DNA of 64,000 nt from Sinotaia quadrata (lineage: Eukaryota > Mollusca > Gastropoda > Architaenioglossa > Viviparidae), in contig CM054177.1 of assembly GCA_028829895.1 (NCBI GenBank), forward strand, positions 47,314,164 to 47,378,163, in the 5' to 3' direction. The stretch's first letter is position 1. Every line of letters starts with the position of its first letter. Below are positions 1-34,800 of this stretch, piece by piece. The position numbers and the translations under genes are program-made. The notes under the pieces were generated by a model. The model saw nothing but the letters and a program-made list of their open reading frames with translations, was not told the DNA's origin and made no database searches.

Positions 1-1359
1 AGTTTATTTTTTTATTTACTCAAAATACATGCCATACAAAACAATATCTAAAATAAAAGAATAAATATACATTTTCTTATTTTTAATTACTTTTAAACTT
101 TAATTCTAAAATGAAAAAAATGCCCCATAAACACCCTCCCACTCTCTTGGATGATACAGAAATTACAAATCTATACATCTAACGCATTTTTGTTTCTTGA
201 ATTTAAAGGCCAAAATAACTGCAATTTCAAGCAAATCAGAAAAGTGGACTCTGATACTGTGATAGTTTAACTAAATCAAAGATTTTTAATTTATCACAAT
301 AGTAATTTTCTGGAAATAGTAGTGTTTATATCAAATTAATCTTAGAAATTTACTATTTTAGTAACAAATTTAAGTAGATAATTGTAAATGAAAGTGATTT
401 TTCTAAAATACACAAACATATTTAAGAATAAATTCCAAGCCACAGTCGTAACACTTTACATTTACTCTGTCCTAATTTGGTTATTAAAGTAGTGAAATAA
501 TAAATATATTTAAATTACAACCAGTTCAAGGTGATTTTAATTAAGATATTTCACTCTTCTTTTCTCAATGATAAATTTTTTTTTTAAATTATAAAGAAAT
601 AGTTCAAAAGATTTAGTCTTACAAATGAAATTTTCCTGAATTATCTTGCATACTACAGTCTACTAGCCATATTCATAAGGATATTAGGAACTCAAAAGGC
701 CTATAAAACTTTAAACTAAAAGAAAATGCTAAATATTTTTCAACATTTGTAAAGAACACTATATTTATTTTTTTCTCTTTCTCTTTCATTGACAGATTCA
801 GTAATGCAGTAAACTTTCAAAATTAAAAATGTATAGAGAAACAGCCAAATTCATTATTTCATTTCACAAAGCACCAAATGCTAGACATATACTCTTATGT
901 AAATGGCATGCCAAATTACTATTCTGGGATCAACTGTTAGCTACAAATCATAATACAGCATAAGCACAAAAAAAAAATGAAACAGTGCACATAATGCACC
1001 AGAGGTCTCATATAAGAAAAAACATTGGAAGCAAATCCAAGAGGGAAACTAAAGTCATGACAACCAAGAACCACAAAGAAAACACAAAAGCAAGCCATCA
1101 CTGTCGTATCAGGTAATTTAATGTTCCTCTGACTACACCCAATCACTGCTGTTGTTGAGTTGCAACAGACTCAGAATGAATTTACCAAGATACCATTGTA
1201 AGGTGGCAAGGGAAAAGAAAATAAAAAATGGGCCTGACAGGGCAAGTTTATCAACTGTCACTTCAAAAATCTATTTCTGTGGTCATGCTAGGATGTGAAT
1301 AGTACATAATGTAAAGCTTCAGTTTTCTTTAATTACTTTTTGATAATTAATGTTCATGC

Positions 1360-1665
1360 TAAAAGTTAGTTATTTTGTACAGATTAGAACAGTCAAGATC
1401 AAGATTGAGTTTGTTATTAGCACACAATTTAATCAGGCTACAGTATATCAAATTTACTAGTGCATAAAAGTTATTGTATATAGATAATAGTAAATATAAA
1501 AAGTTAGTTTATTGTGAGCACAATTTTATCAAGCTGCATCATATCAAATTTACCAGTGCATAAAAGTTAGGTTTTTTTGAACAGATGATAACAGTAAAGA
1601 TCAAGTTTTTTATTAGCACAATTTAATCAGGCTGCAGTGTATCAAGTTACTAGTATATAAAAGCA
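1360..1665. repeat. Imperfect tandem repeat, about 110-bp unit, 2-3 copies
   Basis: Repeated cores such as CACAATTTAATCAGGCT, TATCAAATTTACTAGTGCAT and AAAGTTAG recur at about 110-bp intervals. Confidence 0.6.
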
Positions 1666-2196
1666 CCTGGTCATTTCAGTTGTTTGTTTTTTTTAAAAGA
1701 TGTTGTGCACTTCTGAAAAATATAAATATTTTAATGTTTACATAACTAAAACAAGATTTTCTAGCTTATTGTACTATACAAGTTATACTACAGAGAAATC
1801 TTCTGGAGCATGACTATGATTTTACTTACTAAAACAAGACTAGTATACTGTACAAATTATCATACTGTACAGCAGTCCTCTGGAGCATGACTGTGAATGG
1901 TCTTCTCTCATTTCCATAATGTATAAAACACTGGAAGTGTGTTATTTATTTTCCAAAGCTGTATACTGTAAATGTAACATGCAAAATTACTCTCAGAATA
2001 TTATATAGAGTAATCCTTGATGTGTGAAGGATTTGTTTTAGTAAACCACAGAAATACTTTAAACTACTAAAACTATGATATAATACTATATACATTGAAC
2101 TCAAGTACTTCAGTTGCATAGTAAATGTATAGGTCTAAATGAACATACATATTTTACATTAGATGTTACTCTTTGCACTAACTGAAAAATAGGCAA

Positions 2197-2729
2197 GCAC
2201 TCTAGTTTTCTGCTATAATGTGTTGTTATAGATAAGCACACTAGTTTTCTGCTGTAATGTGTTGTTATAGATAAGCACTAGTTTTTTGCTGTAATGTGTT
2301 GTTATAGATAAGCACTCTAGTTTTCTGCTGTAATGTGTTGTTATAGATAAGCACACTAGTTTTCTGCTGTAATGTGTTGTTATAGATAAGCACACTAGTT
2401 TTCTGCTGTAATGTGTTGTTATAGATAAGCACACTAGTTTTCTGCTATAATGTGTTGTTATAGATAAGCACACTAGTTTTCTGCTATAATGTGTTGTTAT
2501 AGATAAGCACACTAGTTTTCTGCTGTAATGTGTTGTTATAGATAAGCACACTAGTTTTCTGCTGTAATGTGTTGTTATAGATAAGCACACTAGTTTTCTG
2601 CTGTAATGTGTTGTTATAGATAAGCACACTAGTTTTCTGCTGTAATGTGTTGTTATAGATAAGCACACTAGTTTTCTGCTGTAATGTGTTGTTATAGATA
2701 AGCACACTAGTTTTCTGCTGTAATGTGTT
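2197..2729. repeat. 39-bp minisatellite, about 14 near-identical copies
   Basis: The unit reads CACTAGTTTTCTGCTGTAAT, then GTGTTGTTATAGATAAG, with small variants (CTATAATG for CTGTAATG; one copy with a 2-bp deletion near 2278). Because 39 is a multiple of three, the minus strand is open in two frames as a 13-residue repeat. This is a product of the period, not evidence of a gene. Confidence 0.95.
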
Positions 2730-3483
2730 GTATACAGATGCTATGATGTACTTCTTTCATATGTTGATTATTTATAAATATACAAAAACTGCAAAAGTTA
2801 TATGGGGTTTACTGTGTCAATTCATCATTAAAAAAAAAAAAAGTGTCCTATCATAAGTGATTAATGATGACACATGCCTAACTCTACTAAGAGTCCCACT
2901 TCAAAAGATTCTATAGTAACTATTGTTTGAGAAACTATTTTTCTTGTTCACTGTGTCACTAACATTGTCAAGAAAAGTGAAAACATTATAAACCTCTTGT
3001 GAATGTTATACTATCTGATCTGCATTGCATTTTATTTATTTCATTTTGTAGCAATCACATCAGATTTATTTTTTGAAAATCATGAGCTTGATATGTACTA
3101 TTTTTTGTATTAATTTTTTGTTGTTGTTTTGCAACTACTCAAACTAGTTTACTTTCACAAGTAAAAAAAAACTGGTATCAAAATTTAGCATCTTATCTTA
3201 CATTTTGGGGGAACTCGCCTTTGTTACCAAGGAATGAGAATTACAAGTAGTGTACTTTATAGTTTAAAATACTTTACTAAATATTTTTACATTTAAATAT
3301 AAATAATATTTAAAATATTAGCAGCAGCTTCTTTTTTCTCAATGTGCTTTATGTTAAATGTTATGACAGAATATTTACCCTTTCAATGAAAAAGTTGCAT
3401 TGGTTGAAACAGGATTTCCCAACCATTTTATCAATAACCAAGCCAATCTTCACTGTTTCTAATCAAACTAGCCCTTTTAACCT

Positions 3484-3670
3484 ATCAGTAATCAAACCAG
3501 TCCTCTCAATCTGTTGAGTGTCAGTAATCAAACCAGTCCACTCAATCTGTTCAGTGTCAGTAATCAAACCAGTCCTCTCAATCTGTTCAATGTCAGTAAT
3601 CAAACCAGCCACTCATTCTGTTCAGTATCAGTAATCAAACCAGTCCTCTCAATCTGTTGAGTGTCAGCAA
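3484..3670. repeat. 36-bp minisatellite, about five copies
   Basis: The unit begins TCAGTAATCAAACCAGTCCT, followed by CTCAATCTGTT and a variable GAGTG/CAGTG/CAATG end. Copies diverge by a few bases and the flanks decay gradually. A further degenerate array (GTAATCTACACATT, AAACTAGCTA cores) follows to about 3880. Confidence 0.9.
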
Positions 3671-4819
3671 ATAATCTCAAACTGTTCAAAGTCAACAATC
3701 AAACTGTTCTGATGAATCCAAACAGTGCAATCTACTCATTTAAGTATCTGTAGCTACATCTGACCAGTGTAAACTAGCTATAAAGTAATCTACACATTTG
3801 AAGAGTAATAGCTTCATAAGAAGAGCATAAACTAGCTAAAGAGTAATCTATACATTAGATGTGACCAGTGTAAATTAATTTGAGTGCAATCAAAATTATA
3901 ACAAACTGACAACAGTTTCCTGTCTTGACCCTGAATGTGAATTTCCTGAGGTCCACAATATAATTTCATTGGTCAAGACCTCACTAGTGCTCAGTCACCT
4001 GTTAACACTTGACAAATCTTGGAATGTAGTGATTGTGTGGTCAGCCACATTAGGGCTTCTAAGGCTATTTTAACTAATTTTAATCCATTACTAACCCTTC
4101 ACACCACAAAGTCAACACATAATAAAAATGAATAGCTTTTATCAGCATTCTGATAGCAATTTTCCCTTCTCTTCCAGTGATGTATAAGGGCCAACTTGCT
4201 TTAATACTTGAAGTGTTTTATGTGTATGTCTACACTGTTGTTAGTTGGGTTCTTTCTAGCTTAAACCAAACAAGAACAAAAGACAAAATTTTGAAAACAT
4301 TATTTTCCTGGGTTTTATTACTAAACAAAATTGTCCTAAACCCACCAATGCATAGTAGAAACAGCAACAGGTCACCTATCTAATACTACTACATGCTGCT
4401 GGAACTATATTAGTTCTAATTTATAACAGAAAAGTAACTTAGAAAATTATGCCATTTATTTCCAAATCAGCTCTCCAGATTAGGCATTAAAATAATAAAC
4501 AAATCTTATTGGTTAATGACATCTTTATCAAATAAGTTTGATTATAAATGTTTTATTATAAATTTAGTACAAGGACAATAAACACGCAAAGCATCAGTGC
4601 TCTACTGTGTTATATGATGCGCAGTTATTCAATGATTTAATCATGCAAATAATAACTTTTATCTGCAAAATATATGAGCACAAGATTAAGTGAATATTTT
4701 ACCGATCTAAAGGAACTGTTATTAGAAACAGTGCCTGAATGCATTTTTGCAAACTGTTCATCTGGTTTTTCAGAGTCTGTTGCAAGCCAACACAATCTCT
4801 CCTGTCTAACAGAACATAC

Positions 4820-28247
<23,428 letters not shown>

Positions 28248-28834
28248 TGTACGGTCGGGTCGAAAACCTCTACACAATTTACTTCGTATGACGAAACAAA
28301 TACTTCATCTGTAGGTGAGGTCTTCGTGTCTAAAAGCAAAATGTAGTACTCGGACACTTCCAAAACATGACCGACATCGATTACATACACATATTTCCCA
28401 TAATAGTAAGGAAGTTGCAGATAAATGATCCTATGAATATTCGGGTTGAACGAGACTTAGTAACGAGAACACTATACCACAATGCATCTATTTTTTACTT
28501 CTACTTCCTTTTCCGGTTAATATATGGTGTGTGTGGAGAAAAGTTTTCTATACATCTACTAAAACTTTATCAATCATTTATAGATAATTGATAATTAAGA
28601 ATTAAATGATCTGAATATTGCTTGAAAAGATCTCGCACAACATCAGAGGATATTATTTTTGCTTCAGATTGTACTGGTCAAATCTTTCTGTTTAATTATT
28701 CTATTTGCAGTTGTCCACATGAAAAACAGTAAATATATATCATTGCATCTATTATTTGTTTAAATTATTACATTTTTTAAGATAAAATATATGGTTTTGT
28801 TTGCTTGTTTTTTTTTTTTTGCTTCAGACCAAAC
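28248..28834. promoter_or_regulatory. Divergent MEK / RPL17 promoter region
   Basis: The two start codons face away from each other, 587 bp apart. The stretch next to the MEK ATG (28248-28380) is visibly richer in CpG than its surroundings. A pyrimidine-rich tract precedes RPL17's ATG and ends GCTTCAG at 28821-28827, so RPL17 should have a 5'UTR intron. A candidate donor is AG|GTGAGG at 28313-28320, with a 5'TOP-like CCTCTAC near 28267. If so, transcription starts for both genes lie within tens of bases. Start sites are inferred. Confidence 0.6.
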
Positions 28835-28874
28835 ATGGTTCGTTACGCAGCAGAGCCCGACAACCCGTCGAAGT
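28835..28874 (+). CDS. RPL17: RPL17 coding exon 1
   Basis: ATG in ACCAAACATGG context, preceded by acceptor TTGCTTCAG, so a non-coding exon lies upstream. Encodes [13 protein letters not shown] plus one base; donor GTAAGT. Confidence 0.95.
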
Positions 28875-31800
28875 GTAAGTAAGCTAATGTAATTGTGATT
28901 TTAATAGGGTATTGCTTTTATTTTTTTAGGGGTGGGTGGTTGGATTTTGCTTACATTTTCACTATTAGATTTAATTAAAGGACTACTCACGTCATTAAGA
29001 TACTTTAGCTTATTAATTTACAAATATGTAATACTAATATTGACTATTCAGAAATTATTTTAACATTATTTAAGAACTACTTGGCTTATGACTATAGTAT
29101 AATGTTCCTAAAGTGAAAATTATAGTTTTTACTTTTAGTAGGTAGTCCGACTTATTTTTCAAGTTCATATTGTACAAATCTTTTATGCTAAAATATGTTT
29201 TGATGATATAAGTTTGTGTACAAATATTATAATAGTTGTAATACTTTTTCTTATATTAATAGGTAAAACTGATTATCTGACACTGTGAGTGTGACAGCTA
29301 AATTTTTGCATACCTCATGTATCCAATGCTGACATGAAGCCTGATTTGTTCTGAGGCAATAGCTTTCTTAATTTTTGAGTTATTGATTCTCAAAAATGAG
29401 AAAAAAACACAAACTGAGCAATGGCACTTTGAGCCAACACTGAAAATGAACTATAGTAATGCCTTTTTGCTTATTTTGAGTTCCATTTGACTTGTTTAAG
29501 TAGTTATATAATTATATTGAAATAATTTAAAATTAGCCGACATTTGTAGTTAAAATGTACTTATTAATGTCTTATGTTTTAAAATTTATGATTATTTAAA
29601 AATAAGAGTAGGGGCTGATTGAAACCTAGTGCCAGGTTGAAATTAAAAAAAAGTACTACATGTATTATGTATTCTGAAACATGGTCCCTCAAAGTGTTGG
29701 CCAATTTTTACAAATGAAATGAACCCTAACAATATTTTAACCAATTACCAACTCTAAAAAAGATACATTGTTGGGGTATAGCCTCACAAAAATTAAATAA
29801 TTAATGCATATTTGAGGCTGTTGCTGTTGACGCTAACCATTATAATTAATTAAATAGCTGTCATTCATGATCCATCATAACTTAGTTAATAAACCAGTTT
29901 AATGTGGGGGGGAAACGATCTAGGATTATGTGTGACCATTGTCTGACAGAGATTATCAAAAATTGTTAATAAAATTTACAGCAGAAATTATAAATAATGA
30001 CTGTTTAGTAGGCCTATACTTGTCTACTCTCATTCATGTCCATGACGATCTTGAACGCAATACCGTCAGTACAGATATGATCTTTATTTCCGTCAAATAG
30101 CTAAAGAAGATTATCTAGATAATTAATTAAAATTTTTTTACAACTGCAAGAGCTATAGTTACAAAAAAAAATCATTAGAAAGTAGAAAATCTCTTCTTTA
30201 AAATGGTATATAGCATGACAAAGTGGCATTTTCGTAGCGGAACCCGTAGAGGGGGGGAAATGTGCAACCCAAGTGTGTGCGAAGTAAACTTAGGCCTAAA
30301 CATAACCGGATCATCATGTTGTTGCTGTCTGTGCTTGTCTCTCTCCTGTGAAATTTTTCTAATATGCAACATGGCGTTTGAAAGAACTTTCAGTGGGTGC
30401 TTTTTTTTTCTTTTTTTTTTTTTTTTTGGTTTGTCCAGTAGAAACGGCTAAAATTAAGTGCAATTTTAAATAGGTTCATAGATGAATGAATGCTTGTCTG
30501 CACAGTTTTCAATTATTAATTATTAATTCAAATGTGGTTCTAGCAAAAATTTGAAACGATTTGCAGAAGCTTGAGTTTATGCTCTGGTAATAAAAGTAGT
30601 ATTTTGAGATAGCTTATGGTTACATCTTTATTTTTTTTTTATTACTTGTACAAGAAGAAATTGTGTGGTTGTGTCAGAAGTCCTAACCAAAAACTACTTT
30701 TTCGATTATGGAGACACATAGCTTATGAGGCCTCTATATTTTAGCAGAACATATCTTACGGTAAGTTTAATTATTTTCTTTCAGACCTAGTTTCAGTCAT
30801 ATTAAATATTATATAATAATTTGTTATATAAAAAAAATTATCTTTAATTTCCAAAGTTGCCTCTAACATCGCTACAGAAAATAAACAAATATGTGCACAA
30901 AATGCTTTTTATTCCTGCAAAATATTACCTTTTCTGATAATTGTCATTTGTTTGATATGTACGTTTCAAAGTGGGGAAAAGAATTTCCAAATCAATTTCA
31001 CTCTGTTCAAGTGGTTTAGGTTTTGTTCAGTGAATAATTAAAATCAGTAGTATAATTGTCAGTATTTCATATTAAAATTTAAAACACCAAAAACAATTAG
31101 TTTATAATTTAGGACCATTAAAAAAAAAACTTTAAGTTGTTCAAAAAATATATATATATATATTCATGGTTTCTAACTTCTTTGAGTGACTTCTGAGTTT
31201 TCACAAATTTTTTTGAGTAGTTATTTGTAATATTGCTTTTTTTTTCTTTTTAAAGCTTTCTTTTAAAAAAAACAAACCCAGTTTTGCTGTTATTATGCAG
31301 TGTCTCTTCATACTTTTTTATTATCTTCATACTTATAATTATTGCAGCTGCCAAAGCCAGAGGTTCTTACTTGCGGGTGCACTTCAAGGTAAACTAAAAC
31401 AATCTTTCATTGAGCATATTCCAATTTCAGTTATATGTGGTATCATATATACAAATCTACTTCCTAACTAAAAATTGATTCAAACACTTGTTAGTGGAAA
31501 TTATTTGAATTGAATGCAGTCATGGAGAGGGTAGTGTTTTTAGTAATGTGACAGTGCCTCAATGTTACCATCTCTTGTAATGTAGACTGAAGTAGTCTAC
31601 CAATGAAAATGCATTCGTTGACTTAGTTGTTGTCAAGCTCCTTTATGATAGTTGTATCGTATTCATTGTGATGTTCATTTGGCTGGCTCAAAAAAATATC
31701 TTGCAGTAGCACAGTCTTGTTTGCTTTATTATACTTGATGATTTCACTTCATGAACCTAATAGTTAAATGCTTGTATTTGACTCACAGTGGGTTAGTTCT

Positions 31801-34800
31801 GTTATGTTTATACTTGTAACTAAAGTTGAAATTTTCCTTTGGTAATGGGCCTATTTATCTTACCTGGTACAAACTTTAATTGGTCAGGAGAAAATGGTCG
31901 ACAGTTGGTCATCTGGTGATAAAACTACTCTCATATTAGCCTGACATACAGTAGGGTAATCCAGTGTTGCTCTTCTAGTGCCAGAAACAGATCTAAGGTC
32001 AGGTATGGCGAGGGGAAACAATTTTAAAATTATAATTTTAAAATTTGCAGAAATGCTGATTGTCTCTTAGCAATGTCAATTTTCCACTAAGTTTACAGGA
32101 AGTATAGATTTATCTCCCTAACATTAGTTGCACATAAAATGCATAGTAAATTTATTTCCTAGTATTAAAACAGCACGCACGCACACACACCCATAAACAT
32201 ATTCAAATTTAGTTGTCCTTGGTACTGAAAGTAGTGTTGGTTGTTAGTCTCAGAATATCTAAGTTGTTTTTTAATTTGTTACAAATTGTCACATTTATAA
32301 TAAGCAAAACCCTATCCTTAAATTATAATTATATTCATTTATGGTTATTTAAAAACACCTTCTGGTGTATAGGAATTTTAGTTATTGAAAGATACTTTGT
32401 CGGAAATGTTTCATACCTCTAAAAATTAAACATAACCATTAGAGAAAAACAGAATATAAAAGTAAACTTCTTACTGTAAAAATTAAATATAATTAACAAG
32501 ACTGTTCTTGTGTAAACTGGTTTTATTAATTAAAAATTAAATGTGATTTTTTTAAAAATTATTCGTGCATTCTTTTGTCTATGTGCATTTATTATTACTT
32601 ATATCTTATGTTGCACAAATATTTTTTTAAAATGCTTTCCTTAATCATTAGAATTTCTGCACTATGTAATATTCACACATTTAAAATGACTCTTCACAAG
32701 TAAAAATATATTGCTTATTTTGCATTTTTTCTAAATGTTTAAGAGAGATGGTTAAACCTAAATTTTTATTTATTTCTTTGTGATGCTATACATTGAGAAC
32801 TTGTTAGACACTAGATCATTCTGCTATCCCAGATAAATTTTATTTTAAAACTGAGCATTGCAGTATAATTCATTGGGAAAGTATGTTTCAGGCCAGTAAT
32901 TAATTAATATATGTAATTAAGGTATAACTTCTTAAGATAACTTAAATTGACAAATTTGGTATTTGGCTCCCCTTCTGTACGACTGCTGTATATATCCTCA
33001 TCAATATTAACTTTGATAAATAGACGTATTACGGTTTAAGTCAAGCCACTGAAGGCATTGCATGTGGTTTATTTTATTTTGATAGAATACTCGTGAGACT
33101 GCTCAGGCCATCAAGAAAATGCATCTGAAACGAGCTACTCGTTACCTGAAGAATGTGGTTGGTAAAAAGGAGATTGTACCTTTCCGGCGTTTTAGTGGCT
33201 GTGCTGGTCGTAAAGCTCAGGTGTGGATTCCTCTTTCTAAGATTCTGTTAATGTGATATTTTAACATTTTCTTTATAATTTTCATTACTAGTCTCTAAAT
33301 TTACAATTTATTGTTTGTATCATTGCCATAAAGAGGACACATACATTGTAATTTTGTTTACATTTTCTAGCTTTAATGGTAATACCTTGCAATTATGACC
33401 TCTCAAAGTGTCTCTATCACTATTTATTTCATAGCCTTCTAGCTGACGTTTTCTTTCTTTGTATATATATTCTGTATAATAACTACAATTCTGTACATGC
33501 CAAAATAGAATGTTGCTAACTTTTCATGACATAAGAAACATTTGACCGTTTTATTAATTACATGTTGTGTTTTTTAAAGCATACATAAAAATATGTTTTA
33601 AAATAGTCATAATTCATGAAACATTTTCAGTAAATGATAACAGATATGAATGTGTAATTTTAATTATTGAAATACTTCAAAATTTATATAGTAAGGTAAT
33701 ATACACTATTAATATTTTTAGTAAATTTTATTTTTCTATAAAATGCCCTTGTTTATACTTATTTACATAAATGTGTCATTATATTCACATTTTAAACTAT
33801 TTTTGACATTTTTATATCTTTTATCTTTTGCAGGCAAAACAGTTCAAATGCACACAGGGGCGCTGGCCCCAAAAAAGTGCAGAATTTCTTCTTCAGCTGC
33901 TCAAAAATGCTGAAAGCAATGCTGAGTTCAAGGTATAAACACTTGATGGTTTTTGCACTCGTTTTGTTTTAAACAATGTGCTATTTCCTTTTCCCAAATA
34001 CAAAATTTGACAAAAATACAATAGTTTTGTCTGTACAACCATCTTATCTCATTCATATTCTCAAACTTATAGCGCAGACTTAAAATTGTCTGAATCAGAT
34101 GTGCCTATTTTCATTCAGTTTGTATATTATTTGTCACACAGATTGACTAAATTTGCCTCCTGCTTTCCTCAGAAACAAAGTTAGCATTGAAATATCTCTT
34201 CACTTTGGGGGAAAACAGATCTACATTTATTTGTAATATAAATATTACAAGGGTTTTAACTGAGATACTGTTAAATAGGAAGACAGTAACCAAACAATGT
34301 ATTGTGGGAACATTTTTCATTATTATTATATCTTTCTGTTCTGCTTCCATCATAACAAATATATGTGCTGTTTATATATAAAATATATTCTTAACCCTTT
34401 AATCTGCGGTGCGCCCCAAAACACCATAACATCGTATCGGGCAAAACGCCCAAACGCATCCATAGTAACCAACGTTCTTTTCTTCTCATATCATTCGAGA
34501 AATCGTGATAGTTCCGGTATCTACAGGAAGTATGACGTTTGTACAGCGATTTCCGCGCCATTTTGAAACATTTTCTCCTATCTTCGTTTATTTTTTCATA
34601 AAGTTTTCTTTGTTTTTCGCATTTGGTGTTTCAAATGGATTTCTTAGAATCGTCTATCAATAGGGAGGAGTTTTCTGGATTCAATTTGTCGGATAATGAG
34701 GTAAGAGAAGTTTATTTTGAATCAGACTATAGGATTAGAAGTGACATTAATGTCAGTAGCGTGCACATGTAGGATTTTTCAAATTTTATAGGAGAGTGTG

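Larger units (their letters stand above)
1..4819. other. Non-coding, probably terminal MEK intron
   Basis: No exon encoding the missing PPPKLP-to-C-terminus part of MEK was found on the minus strand here. The stretch holds three separate tandem-repeat families (about 1360-1665, 2197-2729, 3484-3880) and AT-rich single-copy sequence. Confidence 0.6.

Noticed and set aside
2213..2707. Minus-strand ORF with a 13-residue repeat
   Set aside because: The open frames are a side effect of a 39-bp tandem array without stops. Two frames are open at once and there is no non-repetitive flanking coding sequence.
2197..3670. Regular short repeats that could be mistaken for a CRISPR array
   Set aside because: Units are contiguous with no unique spacers, and the locus is clearly animal. 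These are minisatellites.
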